Below are positions 10,235 through 21,743 of a stretch of DNA of 64,000 nt, in pieces. A program made the translations under genes and the position numbers. Source of the DNA: Coprinellus micaceus (Eukaryota > Basidiomycota > Agaricomycetes > Agaricales > Psathyrellaceae); NCBI GenBank assembly GCA_951394405.1, contig OX596345.1, positions 806,001 through 870,000 of the forward strand, read 5' to 3'. How positions within the stretch are numbered: the stretch's first letter is position 1; each line of letters opens with the position of its first letter. The notes under the pieces were generated by a model. That model searched no databases. It had not been told where the DNA came from and saw nothing but the letters and a program-made list of their open reading frames with translations.

Positions 10235-12499
10235 ATGCCCAACAAAGCTGTTCCCCATACCCAGAAGGTTCGCAACCTCGCGAAGGACAAGGATGATCTC
10301 GTCAATGAGGGTGTTGCACTCTATTTGGTTGAGTTGGAGAAACCAAACAAGAGCGGATTGTCGTCTCGGGCGATCGCAACGATGCTGAAGGAGCGGTACC
10401 TCAAGGAGACGGGTCACCACATCAAGCTCTCTCATACCCTCCTCCTTGAACGATCCAAAGGGAGGAGGAGCCAGCTGGAATATGCGGCAGACCGGGAGAT
10501 ACTGCACGAGGAAGAGAAGGAGGTCGTGATCCAGTACCTGATTGCATGTGCGGACCAAGGCTTCCCACTCACTCACACTCGGCTGAAGGAAGTCATCGAC
10601 ACTATTCTCAAGGCGCGGCTTGGAGACGGTTTCCCTGGAGTTGGCCAGAAGTACACGCACCGATTCCTCGAGAGGTGCAGTGATCGGATCAAAGTCTCGC
10701 GCTCCACACCTCTTGAATCGAAACGGGCTAATGCAGTAAACGAGCATACAAATGATGCTTGGTGGGAACTGCTGAAATATACCCAGGAGAAGTACAACAT
10801 CAAGCCTGAACACACCTACGCTGTTGATGAAGCCGGAATTCAAGCTTATAGTGGCGACCGCGAGTATGTCATTGGCCCAAACAGGAAAGGCCCCCAATAT
10901 CAGCGACGTGGAGGGACGAAGGAGAATATCACGATCATGGTTTCAATATGTGGTGACGGCACTGCCCAACCTCCTGCGTTCATTTTCAAGGGCAAGGGCT
11001 ATCAGGTGAAGTGGGCCCAAAACAACCCAGTGAACGCATCGTGAGTCCCCTTTGATCCGATGACATCATACAGGCGCTGATATCTTATCGTCATCTCTAG
11101 CATTGGGTATTCGGAGAAAGGGTGGACGGATAATGAAATTGGGGTTGACTGGCTCAAGCTATTTGACAAGCAGACTGTCGCGAAGGCCAATGGCGAATAC
11201 CGACTCCTGCTTGTTGATGGCCATGCCTCCCATTACAGCTACGAATTCCTCAAGTATGCCCGAGAGCACAAAATTGTCGTGCTGTGCTACCCCTCCCATG
11301 CGACGCACATCTACCAAGGCCTCGATGTCGTTATCTTCTCAGTACTCAAGCTACGTCTCAGCCAAGAACGGGACAAGTGGACAAGAAAACATATTGGGGA
11401 GATACGGAAGGAGAATATCCTGGAGATCTACGGTAATGCCCATCTCGCAACCCTCACACCGGAAAACATCAAGGCTGCCTTCCGAAAGACAGGCGTCATC
11501 CCTTTTGACCCCACTGTGGTAACCCCAGCCATGATGGCGCCGAGCCGCCCAACATCCATCCAGTCTAACCTTCCCGCACCCCCTCCAACTCCGATGAGAA
11601 TCGTGACTAAACTCCTGGAAGAATTATCGCAGGAAGATGACGCTGCGTTAGCTACGATCAATGAAGACGACAACAGCGACACACCTCCATCACCTTCTGA
11701 TGCCCAAATGGCACGGCGAAGGCAAATCATTCAAGAGGGCGCCCGTCAACTTGCTAAAACGAACTTCAGTCACCTGGTCGGTAAAGCCCCCACAACATCA
11801 ACCTCCCCTATGCCGCGTGTTGCCCCCGAAATCATCCCTACCTCTGCCCCCTCCACCGTTGCGGAACTGCTCAACATGGTGCCCACCACCGCAAATGAAG
11901 CTCTGCTCATTGCGGCGATCCAGGAGCTTGAGGCCGAGCACGAGCGCTTACGAGGTCGGGTGATCCAGATGCAGGCAGCAAGCATTCTCAACGAAGCTCA
12001 CTGCAACATGCTCCGATTTCAGCTTCTACAGAAGGAGGAAAAGGCGAAGAAGAAGAAGGGGAAAGGGAAGTTGATGGGCGATGGCCTTCCGAGGCTGCTA
12101 ACAGGGGATGAGTTCTTCCAGCGGGTCGTCGAGTTCACGGAGTGGCAAGAGGAGAAGGAGGCAAGGGGGCTTGCTCGTGTTGATGCAAAGGTGGCTTGGC
12201 AGGCAGCGGTGAAGGAGTGGGAAGCTAAGGAGGTCATACGGAAGGAGGAGAACAAGGCTATAAGCGAGGCTCACAAGCAGAACATCGCTCGCTGGGAGCA
12301 CGAGAAGGCAGCCGCCAAACGGGTCAAGAAACCATTTACCACACAGAGGCCCAAGCGTCCTACCCTTCTCAAGCAACCATCAAAGCCGAAATTGAAGGAT
12401 TTTGAGGTGCAATCGGACGACGAAGATGCATTGGAGGAGGTTGGTAGTGGTTTGGAGGTTGATAACAGCGAGGGCGAGGAGGACGAGGACGAAGATTGA
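10235..12499 (+). CDS. pogo/Fot1-type transposase, 734 aa, two exons
   Basis: Exons 10235-11040 and 11101-12499 (2,205 nt) are joined across a 60-nt intron (GTGAGT to CTCTAG). An in-frame Met lies upstream at 10157. The ATG at 10235 (MPNKAVPHTQK) is preferred because the preceding codons look like leader sequence. The N-terminus has a psq-type helix-turn-helix (SSRAIATMLKERY) and a CENP-B-type DNA-binding region (GFPLTHTRLKEV to KYTHRFLERC, residues about 105-150). The DDE catalytic residues appear as D198 (VDEAG), D308 (VDGHASH) and D344 (QGLDVV), a DD35D arrangement. The C-terminal third is coiled-coil and charged, ending in an acidic tail. No break is visible. It cuts and pastes the element bounded by the repeats at 9738 and 12767. 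Confidence 0.93.
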
Positions 12500-12745
12500 G
12501 AGATATGGTTTTGTCGCGGCCGTTTTTCGCGCCTGTTGCCCTGTTTGATGCCGTTGGCACGTGTTGTGATCTGACGCTATTTTCGACCCCTTACGCCCCA
12601 CTCCGTTTATTTATGCTGATTCTCATTCAAATCCGTCGATTCTACTATCTATCTACAGCCACGAACAATAGCTACACGTATATACCATTTTTGTGGCCGG
12701 CGTCCTGAGAGAAACCCCAAAATTTCACGAATCACATTTTCCTGT

Positions 12746-12767
12746 CACGTTATGTGACCATTGACTG
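12746..12767 (-). repeat. Right terminal inverted repeat of the pogo element
   Basis: On the minus strand it reads CAGTCAATGGTCAC and on, matching the left end, and is followed on the plus strand by TA at 12768-12769. The repeat itself contains GTCAC-GTTAT-GTGAC, a small hairpin. Confidence 0.9.
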
Positions 12768-12770
12768 TAT

Positions 12771-12779
12771 TCTATAAAA
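12771..12779 (+). promoter_or_regulatory. TATA-like box before the orphan gene at 12865
   Basis: TCTATAAAA lies about 90 bp upstream of the ATG at 12865 and just outside the right end of the pogo element. Position and sequence fit a core promoter, but no transcript data are available. Confidence 0.35.
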
Positions 12780-12864
12780 TGGGGAGCACTCCTGATATGC
12801 TTTCGCCAAGAACCCACGCCTATCCCGGAAACCATTCACCCACTCATCACAGCCCAGGCTCAGG

Positions 12865-14551
12865 ATGCCCAAATCCCCCTCGCACAAAATGGTACTCAAA
12901 ACGCTCAGGGACGCCAGAAAGGACACACTGGATATTCTAAGAGCCACCAAGAAGAGGATCAAGGTCCGCTACAATCAAGCCATCACCTGCGTGGAAAACT
13001 TCGACGGATTCAAGTTTGCTGGTGAAGACGAGGGTTCCTCTTCCTCAAGTCCGCATGACTCCGAGTAAGTTAACTATTCATTGCTTTAGTTAATAAGACT
13101 TGGTCTGACACTTGTGCAGTTATAGGTCGAGCTCAAGCTCAAGCGGCGAAGATGCCAACAACAGCGGTTCTAGACGCCGCAAGAGGAAGCAGCGGCTGGC
13201 CACTCCCTTTGCTACTCCAAACATAGTTCCCGCCGCTATTCCCCATAAAGGTCATCAGGTCTTCTTCCCTCCATCATCTGTGCGTCGGAACCCCGTTCAG
13301 GACCAGGACGTACAAATGCAGCAGCCCATGAATTCTGAGGTAGGCCCGCCGTCTCTTAGGCCGCCTTTTCAAAATATTACGGTCTAGACAAGCAGCACAC
13401 GGTCGCATCAGCTCTTAGACCACCTACCCCCCTCGCGCCCCAGCTCCCTCCTATCTCACATGCCTACCTGAACAAAGCCCCTACCAGGACGAGCGGACGC
13501 ATGTCGGAAATCCGCCCTCCAACCAGACAGAGACTCTCAGCGACGATTTGTACGGTTCAGGAACCTTGGTGAATCAATCCATCCACGAGGTGGTCTGGAC
13601 GCCCACTGCAACTAGCCCGGGATCTCAGAGGCGGCCTGGCAACGGTCCCGATGGGTCGAACTCAGGACCTTCTGCGTTCGGTCCCTCAGTCACTCATCCA
13701 GATGTCTCCAGCGGCAGCGGAGGCCCTGTTCGTGTGGGGCGAGATCATACCCCTTATACTGACACCTACTCCCAGAAAGCGGACGATTATTACCCAGACT
13801 TCCAGCATTCGGATGGCCCATCGGAGTACCCTCTGGATCCGAATCCCTTCTCTGGTGGGCCTTACGATCAGTGCCCGTCGGTCTCACATACCGGCGCCGC
13901 GTTCATCCCGAACGTGGGGGCCACAATCGCTGACGGGACGTTCACTCAATCTGCCCCTCGTCGAGGAGTCTGTCTTATGCGACGCCTCCTCCGCAAGACA
14001 ATGTGGCTGCTGCTGCTCCACTTGTCCTTCCTCCATACGCTGTTTCGAGCAACCCAGTCTTCGCTGTGGCAGGAAGGAAGCGTTCCCTCTCAGAGACCGA
14101 GACAGAGGAAGATGCTAGACTATCACGCGGGCAGGCTGGGAAATCGCCTACGCAGGGAGCTCGCATTGAGGTGCGACCTGCTCAGCGACAGCGAACTTCT
14201 GAGGAGTCGGAATTCGAGAATCTCCCTGTGAGGCATCGACACTCTATAGCAAGGGGATCACTCAGCTCTCGCTCTCCATCTCGCGCCAGTAATTCCGATG
14301 GTTCTCAGCCTCAGCATTCTCAGGGAGAGATAATGCTTGTGGCTCCCGGCCATCCGCCTCGTGCCTATCATCCTGCGCTGCCATCACCTCCACCTGTTCC
14401 GACGAGCCTAGCTTCTCTTCCAGCGGCAGGGGTCACTCCTATCCATCTGCCTGTGCTCGCTCCCACCCAGGCTCTTCTACCTGGTGCACCCGCTATGGAT
14501 GTGAGGAGGAGCGATAGGATAAGAAAAAGGCCAGCTCCTGGACGGAAGTAG
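12865..14551 (+). CDS. Disordered orphan protein, uncertain splicing, about 485 aa
   Basis: Well-supported exons are 12865-13064, 13120-13339 and the start of exon 3 at 13419. The long frame from 13419 must shift to the frame that ends at 14551. An intron at 13871-13965 gives a clean 1,458-nt model; 13901-13968 is an alternative. Both donors are weak, so a real frameshift in a decaying gene is possible. The product is rich in Ser, Pro, Gly and Arg, with a basic cluster (RRRKRKQR) and a C-terminus DVRRSDRIRKRPAPGRK. It has no signal peptide or membrane helix and is probably nuclear and disordered. No family is recognised. Its position beside the pogo element could mean it was once carried by a mobile element, but it lies outside the inverted repeats. 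Confidence 0.4.
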
Positions 14552-15907
14552 ACAACCCTGCTCCGTCTTTCGGTGTCTTCTCCATTCCTTTTTTCGCTTC
14601 CTCCAACCTCCAACCTGTCTCAGTTCTGGGTTATCTGTCACCATTTCTTGGGCCTTTCCTCTATCACATCCCCTCTATGATCTACATGCCACATGCGCTC
14701 AATTGGACATCTTGACTGCGTTTCAGACTCTTACGCTCCCATCGATACCTTGTATCTACCCATTCCCACCTACTTACTAGTTCCAAATATAGGTCTGTTG
14801 TTTTAAATTAAATCGCGCCTACCATGGAACCTCGTCACATACCACTATCGTCGAAACCGCCCCCACGAATTTTGAAATAGGCGCTGGTAAACTCGATCGG
14901 CGCTTCCCGAGTGATGGCCGGGTTGAACGGGAAACACGCACGACTCCGCTGTTTGCTGTTCAACCTGCACCCCCATCCTCTTTCACCCAATGTTATCGCA
15001 CCCCTTGATTCATATCGCATAATAATCGCATTGCTCGCGACCTCTCCCGTCAAACTCCTTCAGTCACCCTCAAAGGACAAGCCTTGCAAATTCTCGTCGC
15101 GGCGATGATCCCCGTCTTGCAGTGTCACACTCGACCAAACTCGACCCCGACTATCACCCAGTCGTCACGGAAGTGGGTTGTGTGCCTGGCCACTCTAGGC
15201 CCACTCGACATGAATAGCTCAGGGTAGAGGGGTCGGCAGGTATTGACGCAGGTGCTTGCCAGTGGGGACGACGGGGAGCCTCGGGAACCGGATCTAAACA
15301 CGCGAGCATGGGGAGGTCAACAAGTTCTTTTGATGCCGAGACGCGTCTCGGAATGCAACGCGAAGCGCTAGACTTTTAGCGCCAACAGTCGGTCTCATCG
15401 CTGGATGAAGATGGGCTCTGACGGCATACAACCGCCGCCAAACCAGTGCTTCGAACCCTCATCCTACTGGAGCGAGCACAGGACGAGCGGGGAGCCTGAG
15501 ACACCTCACCAGTCCTCTCACCGAAAAAGGCTCCATCCACTCCCCCGCACATTTCCGCACTGGTATGCATCTCCCAATGGTACGCATCTCGACGTTCAGT
15601 TTCTGATTCCATTTTCTGTTTGTTCATGCAGCGTGAAGGGTATTACGTATCCCCTTCGTCACCTGTTCGAGAGTCTCACATAGAGGGCACTGGATTGTTG
15701 GTGGATCCTCCCGTTCGCATGGAAATGATATCCAAAGTCAGGCGATCTGGGCAGGGGCGCACTGCAAAGGCTCCAGCAGCTCCGAAACATCTAGGTGTTT
15801 GATAGGTCGGCCCCCGGGGGGAGGGAGGGAAGCATATAAAGTGTCGGGATTCCAGGTCCTTCTCCTCAACTTCGAACATTCCCCCCTCCAAGTTCAGTTT
15901 CAACACA
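14552..15907. other. Intergenic with a 16-bp perfect palindrome
   Basis: No gene supported. A perfect palindrome, CCGAGACGCGTCTCGG, lies at 15336-15351 and contains ACGCGT, the core of fungal cell-cycle boxes. Its relation to the gene starting at 15908 is unknown. Confidence 0.5.
15832..15841 (+). promoter_or_regulatory. TATA box of the ricin-B lectin gene
   Basis: CATATAAAG lies about 70 bp before the ATG at 15908 and is followed by a pyrimidine-rich leader (TCCTTCTCCTC), the usual layout of an active fungal core promoter. Confidence 0.6.
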
Positions 15908-17141
15908 ATGCGATTCACCAAAGCCACCTCCGCCTCCCTTCTTGCTACTCTGGTAACCCTGGCCTCGGCTCAGGGCCCCACCTACAGAGTGCACAACAAC
16001 TGCCCGACCACGATCGAGCTCTTCATCGCGGGCCAGTCCCAAGGCAGCCTCACCAAGGGTGCGGTCACTATCAAGACCGGGCTAGGCACCGCAGCTGGGT
16101 TCTTCTATACCAATGCCAATGGAGGCGTGACGAACGGTAATGTTCTCGCTGCCAGGGCTGGGTTCTTTTTCGAGGTTCGTCTATCAGCTCTTACGGTTCT
16201 TGGATAATGTGTTGATTAGCTGGTACAGCCCAACTATTGGTACTACTACCTTGTAAGGGACCAGAATTCAAATAACTTCAACACTGGGATCAGGATCGTA
16301 CCCAGTGTACCTGAGGTACGTCTATACTCCCGTCCTTCCTCCTTCCTCAACTCAACCAATCCTCCGTCTAGTCTGGCGGATACTGCAGGCCTGCCGAATG
16401 CAGCGACGGTGCCTGCACAACCGCATACACTAGCCCGCCAGTATTCCATGGTGGACCACCTCCCGCTAATTCACCCCCTCCCAACCCGCCTGTGTACCAG
16501 TGCAAGGTTGACCCGAACACTATTTCGTTCGACATAACTTTCTGCCCATCAGGAAATTGGCCCGCTGAGACCGGAACCCCCATCCACCACAACTTCAACC
16601 CGAACAAGTGCATCGACGTTCGTGGTAACGTCCAGGCCAACGGCACACCTGTGCAAATGTGCGTTATCCCTGCTCCCATGGACCAGATTATGAAACTTAC
16701 CTCGTTTTTCATCAGCTACGACTGCAACGGAAGCGCGGCCCAGAAGTGGGTTATCACGAACGGTGGAACCAAGGTCCGATTGGCCGGTACCAACTTTTGC
16801 CTGGATGCTGGGTCGAGTGAGTTCTCTCCTCGCATTTTCATTTCGACGTTCACTTATCCCGTGCAGCCCCTGGAGATGGTGTCCAGATGAAGATCTGGCA
16901 GTGCTACGATAACCTCCCAGCCCAGCAGTGGTTCTTCACTGGCGACAACCGTATCGCTCTCGAAGGCAAGGGTGCGTTGACTGCTTTGTGACCGAACCTT
17001 GTATACTGACATGGTGGCCTTTTACCCCGCACAGGTCTCTGCTTGGATCTTCCCAGCGGCAATGAAGCAAACAGCCAGATTCTGCAGACCTGGACTTGTG
17101 GCGACTTTAACAACAACCAAGTCTGGACCATCAATGCTTGA
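15908..17141 (+). CDS. Secreted ricin-B-type (CBM13) lectin-like protein, 317 aa, six exons
   Basis: Exons 15908-16174, 16229-16315, 16372-16658, 16716-16816, 16867-16971 and 17035-17141 (954 nt). A signal peptide ends about residue 21 (TLVTLASA/Q). Residues about 22-150 form an N-terminal domain (YRVHNNCPTTIELFI) with paired cysteines, typical of agaricomycete proteins of this type. Residues about 185-317 are a ricin-B beta-trefoil with the repeated QxW signature: AAQKW, PAQQWFF and NNNQVWTINA. Ricin-B domains bind galactose- or GalNAc-type sugars or xylan; the ligand here is not predictable. The protein has no catalytic ricin A-like chain, so nothing suggests a toxin. Intron 1 has two in-frame acceptors 9 nt apart (after 16219 or 16228), so a three-residue variant (LVQ) is possible. 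Confidence 0.88.
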
Positions 17142-17657
17142 AGCCCGCTTAGGTGAACCCTTTTCAGAGGTGAATTTCTTGGCCTCGTTTCTTCCGTCTC
17201 CAACGTTAGACCCTCTTTTACTACGGACTACTTTATAATTCCGAACACTTCTCTGGACACTATGGACTAGGACTTTGTCGACAGACTATTTTGGACTCGT
17301 GCGTAGTTGATAATATAAACCCTCAGCTATATTTTGCCTGTGTTCGAGCATCCAATCACGGATGCACCTACCCAACTCATTAAGCGCCCGTCGCGTCCAA
17401 TTAGGGGCCAAGCCCAAAACAGCACCGAGATACAGGGGCAAACAGAAGCGCGTCATGGGCGCGTTGGACGCAACACAGCCGTTCCCCGGTACGTACATCC
17501 TCTGATAGATGCCCATTTCCAGTCGCTTCTCTTCTCCCAACACCCATCGAAGACCGTGTCCACCTGAGCACGGCTCTTAGCCTTCCAGTGACATCGATTT
17601 GAGCTCACAGCGCTCGGCCGAAGGCAACCTGAAAGGGCATATGGAGATCCGGACACC
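17142..17657. other. Intergenic
   Basis: Pyrimidine- and AT-rich 3' flank of the lectin gene. No gene or repeat could be supported. Confidence 0.5.
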
Positions 17658-18076
17658 ATGAATCAGAGTAATACGGAATCCTTCCGCCTGTTCAACAGCG
17701 ATCGAAATGGTCACACTACTACTAATACCACACACTCGGGGTTCAACCGTGACCATAACCTGCTCGGAACCTGGTCTCTTCCCCGCCATTTCTTTAACTC
17801 CAGCGTCCCTAAAGGCGAGCACGACGACGACGACCTAGTAGACGGCTCGGAAGAGGAACCGAGCGAGGCGATTCCGATGGGTCGGTTTCGAAGGCAGAGT
17901 GGTGACGGGCCCGCCGTGGAGTATACGCCCCTTGTGAGTACCTTTGCGCTCCCGCAGAATCAAGGACTCTTCTTTCGACTCCCCAAGTGATCTCTGGAGA
18001 TCCCATGGGCACTGTGGGGCGAGATAAATTAAGACCCAAGCGGTCCGGCGGGGCGTCTAGAAGTTATAACGAGTAA
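17658..18076 (+). CDS. Possible small orphan protein, 122 aa, two exons
   Basis: A frame from ATG 17658 joins 17658-17937 to 17988-18076 across a 50-nt intron (donor GTACCT, acceptor CCAAG) and gives 369 nt with no stop. The product is hydrophilic, with an acidic patch (EHDDDDLVDGSEEE) and no known domain. The stop is only 59 bp before the transporter ATG, so this could be untranslated leader or chance. Low confidence. Confidence 0.25.
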
Positions 18077-18135
18077 AGGCTTCGTACGGGGAGCCGTTGA
18101 GCTTCTCGGATCCCAGTTTCTTTTCCCCCACCGCC

Positions 18136-20392
18136 ATGTCCTTCGACCACGAGAAAGAGCCGCGTACTGACCTCGTCGAAAAGTTAGACGACTCGTTCCG
18201 TGACGATGAGTTGGGCGAAGCGGAAGAACGCCAGAAGATCACACCCGCCGAGGCACAGGAAGCGGAACGAAACCTCGTCCGCAAGTTGGACTGGAGGATT
18301 CTACCCATTACCTGCCTCCTCTACTTGTTTGCCTGTGAGTAGGCTCAGCGTACCATTTCTCTAACCCTCTGACCTCTGACTGGCTTCACAGACCTCGACC
18401 GTTCGAACCTGGGCAATGCCCGACTCCAGGGGCTCCCTGAAGACGTTCTAGGAGGCGATCCGACCGGAAAGAAGTTCGATTGGATCGTCTCTGTGTTCTA
18501 CATCTCCTACATCGTTTGCCAAATCCCCGCTGTGATCACCTCCAAGCTCTTTCCACCCCGAGTGTGGATGGCCTTCGCTGCCATGGGCTGGGGGATCTCG
18601 TCGACGCTCATGGTTGGTCTATTCGCTTCCCTCTTTCTTCATTCTGCTGGTGTCTAATTCACGCCGAACTAAACGGTAATTGATGAAATATATAGGCTAC
18701 GACAGTTAACTTCGCGGGACTGGTCGTATGCCGACTCGCCATTGGCGTGTTCGAAGCCGGTTTTGGACCCGCAATCCCCCTATATTTCTGTGAGTGGGTT
18801 TCGCTTGCTCCGATGCCCTCGGCGAATGCTGAGGGAATTTTCGTCGTTTATGTAGCTCTCTTTTACACGAAAGCCGAAATGGGTTTACGCGTAAGTCAAA
18901 CGTCGTCAAGTTCGCTCTGAAGGGCAGTATGACAGGGACTAACGAACTATAACGTCTGCGTCCTGCTAGATGGCCTACTGGTTCGGCTTCGCCGCTGTTG
19001 CAGGGGCTTTCGGCGGCTTGATTGCGTTTGGGGTCCAGCATGCCGACGTCTCCATGGCGAGGTGGAAGCTCCTCTTTATTGTGGAGGTAAGGAATGGAGG
19101 ATCACTGCCTTCCCCGTCGCACCCCGATTGACTGTGCTCCTCCTACAGGGTCTCCCTTCTTTCCTCATAGGCGTTGCCGCACTGTGGGTGCTCCCCAACC
19201 GGCCTGAGTCCACGAGCATCCTCAATGAGCGCGAAAGGAAGATTGCATTGGAGAGGATGAATAGGTCGACTAGGGCGGACGTTGGGTTAACAGTTAACAG
19301 GAGTACGTCGTGTTTATTTCCTGCCCATTCCACGAAGTCTCGTCTGACGAATGGTCTTGACCTCAGACCACATCTTCCTCGCATTTATGGATTGGAGGGT
19401 ACGCCGCATCCCCCTTCTTCTCGACGTTCATAGCGACTGACCGACGTGCCGTGGATGCTTAGATCTACGTTTGCGGCGTCGTCTATTTCGGCCTGAATAC
19501 CGCGCTGGCGTCGATCTCTGCGTTCTTACCAACGATTATTGCGACCTTTGGACACAGCAACGCGATCTCCCAGCTCCTGACCGTCCCCCCGTATGCCTCA
19601 GCTGCAGTCGTTCTGATTCTCTTTGCGAGGACATCGGATCTCCAGCAGTCGAGGGGCGTGTTTATGGTCATTGCTTGCGTCATTAGCGGTGTTGGATACC
19701 TGTAAGTTCCTATTCACTCACTCATCTCTCAGTAGTGGAAGAATGGCACTGATGTTGTTTTGAATTAAAGGATACTGCTACTGTCGCACAACATGGCTTC
19801 GCGATACTTTGCGACCTTCTGTATCACCAGTGGAACGTATACCACCATCGGGTTGACCATTGCTTGGTGTAAGCCGCCCTTCCTGCTATCTGGGTCCCTG
19901 ACTCTTAAATTGACTGTCTCTACAGTCTCCCATAACCTTGGTTCAGAGACCAAGAAAGCGACGGGCATCCCGATGTTCATGGCCATCGGCCAATGCGGGA
20001 GTATCCTTGGCTCGCACATCTTCCCCAAGTCGGAGGGACCAGACTATACCAAGGGGTTCGCAGGTTCGTTTACCTTCCTCCTATATACTCCCCCTCTCTT
20101 GATCATCTAGGCAGCTTGACCCTTAACTGACGAACCGTATTCCTTGCTGCACATCAACAAATAGTCTGCTGCGCGCTCGCGTTCCTCTCGGCCACCTGCT
20201 CAGGCATACTCTCGATTTCCTATCGCGTGGAGAACGCACTCAAAGAGGCGAAGTTTGGGAAGGTCGACCCTGATGCGCCGGTGGATACGAGGGAGCTTGC
20301 AGACAAGGTAAGCTGATCTTTGGAGTGGCGTCCGAGTCGTGCGAAGGGCTGACGATTGCTTGTAGGCTCCCAATTTCCGGTATGTACCATAG
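18136..20392 (+). CDS. MFS transporter, allantoate/vitamin (anion:cation symporter) type, 498 aa, twelve exons
   Basis: Exons 18136-18334, 18392-18612, 18696-18789, 18856-18890, 18970-19086, 19149-19302, 19367-19398, 19463-19701, 19771-19868, 19926-20063, 20165-20307 and 20366-20392 (1,497 nt). The acidic N-terminal tail is followed by the first membrane helix motif YLDRSNLGNARLQG, characteristic of the ACS family (Dal5/Fen2/Liz1/Tna1-like). Hydrophobic segments fit 12 helices with a central loop (LNERERKIALERMNRS). Such carriers import allantoate, pantothenate, nicotinate, biotin or related organic anions with protons across the plasma membrane; the exact substrate cannot be told. The last exon codes only eight residues. 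Length is normal and no break is seen. Confidence 0.92.
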
Positions 20393-21743
20393 ATCTATCT
20401 GGTCAGGCAGAGATCAGTTATACCCACCGTTCTCGAGCATCCTATACCATCTAATCTACCCCACGAATCTGCACGAACGTACCCATCCAGAGAATCTTCA
20501 CGAGCACTAGTCTAATACCGTGTATGTGTGTAGGAATAATACCTTGTAATGTTTGGTGACGCGTCCCTCATTCGTAGAGTGATATGCGAAGCTCAAAGGA
20601 CTGGAGGTTTGCGTAAGGAAGGGGTGTGTACCAGAGCTGGCGGGTAGTAAGAGACGAAGCGATTGAAATCGAGAACGCACCCAGAAAGGTGGTGGGAAAA
20701 CGGACGACGTGAAGAGAGAAACTGAGATATCAGTAATAGGTGTGTTACTGCATTCGGCTTCAGGAACAAATAATCTCTCCCCTCTCTGCCTTCCCTTCCG
20801 TCGACATCGACCAACTTGTCTGTCCTCCTTCTGGAAAGGACGGACTCGGACACGTTGGACATCGAGGCGGACCCTATCGCTTTCTGAGAATCGGAGTCGT
20901 TTCGAGAGAACCCAAGCACCAAATAGGCCTGCCGTGTGGGGAGATGAGCCCATTAGCCGGTCCAGAGACATGAATAGGTGAAGCGGAATAGGCGCCCATC
21001 GCATTTTCGCCCGAAACGCGTCACCTTGATTGGAGTAAGACGCGATCGGGATTGGAATAACGATCTTCCGCTGCGAATCCCGGGGTTTCGCGTACGATAG
21101 GCGCCTGCGCGGACCATTAGCCTCCGTTGCTGGGCATCCGTCTCCATACGTCCAAGATGTCTTCGCCCGAAGACCTATAAGATCGGCTCGGCGTATTCAC
21201 CAGGAAAAAAGAGCCAGCACACGATTGGCTGGGCATCTGTCGCGACACTCCGCGATGACCATGCCGGAGAAGAGCCCGGAAGACCGCATTGCCGCAGCTG
21301 GGGAGGTATCTTTGAGCCCGTTAATCGGTGTATTCCCATTCGTCGAAGTAGATAACCGCGAGTGAGCCGGAGAAATTTCGATCCCCACGCGCCGTCGCGT
21401 TGAGATCCGGCCCTCGTTCTTCCGAGTCGTCGTGTCGAGCTCTCCATGCTCAGTAGCCAGAGCTATGGCTACCTGTATTTTATGGAATCTTGGCGTCGAC
21501 GAGAAGTAAACGCACTATATCGCAGAGTACATGGTGGTCAGGATGAAAGGAACCGGGACCATATGACGGAGCACCGCTGACAACTCTGAGGGTGGGGACA
21601 ACAAAGGTAAACAAGTGACATCGCTGACAGTGCGTCTGCTCTTCCCTGAACTCCATTACACCTTTCCCTGGGTCAAGCACCCAGCCTACTATCTCCACTA
21701 CAATCTCTCCCGCTCGTTGAAACCCCCTTCCTCCCTTCTGAAT
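20393..21743. other. Intergenic
   Basis: Minus-strand frames at 20507-21004 and 20593-20922 are low-complexity shadows without start context or splice partners. I see no gene or clear repeat. Confidence 0.5.

Larger units (their letters stand above)
9738..12767 (+). mobile_element. Complete pogo/Fot1-type DNA transposon (Tc1/mariner superfamily)
   Basis: The 3,030-bp element is bounded by inverted repeats whose first 22 bases read CAGTCAATAGTCACATGACG and on at the left (9738-9759) and CAGTCAATGGTCACATAACG and on at the right (reverse complement of 12746-12767), 20 of 22 identical. Both ends are flanked by TA (9736-9737 and 12768-12769), the target duplication of this superfamily. A single transposase gene with a DDE domain lies inside. 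The near-matching ends and intact gene make this copy plausibly autonomous. Confidence 0.9.

Noticed and set aside
9932..12704. GACACCAGCCAAAAAATG and its near-inverse at 12686-12704 as the ends of the pogo element
   Set aside because: The match is imperfect and lacks TA flanks. The outer repeats at 9738 and 12767 are better and have TA on both sides. The inner pair may be subterminal binding sites.
20507..21004. 165-codon minus-strand frame after the MFS gene
   Set aside because: Low-complexity composition, no domain, no start context and overlap with an equally long shadow frame.
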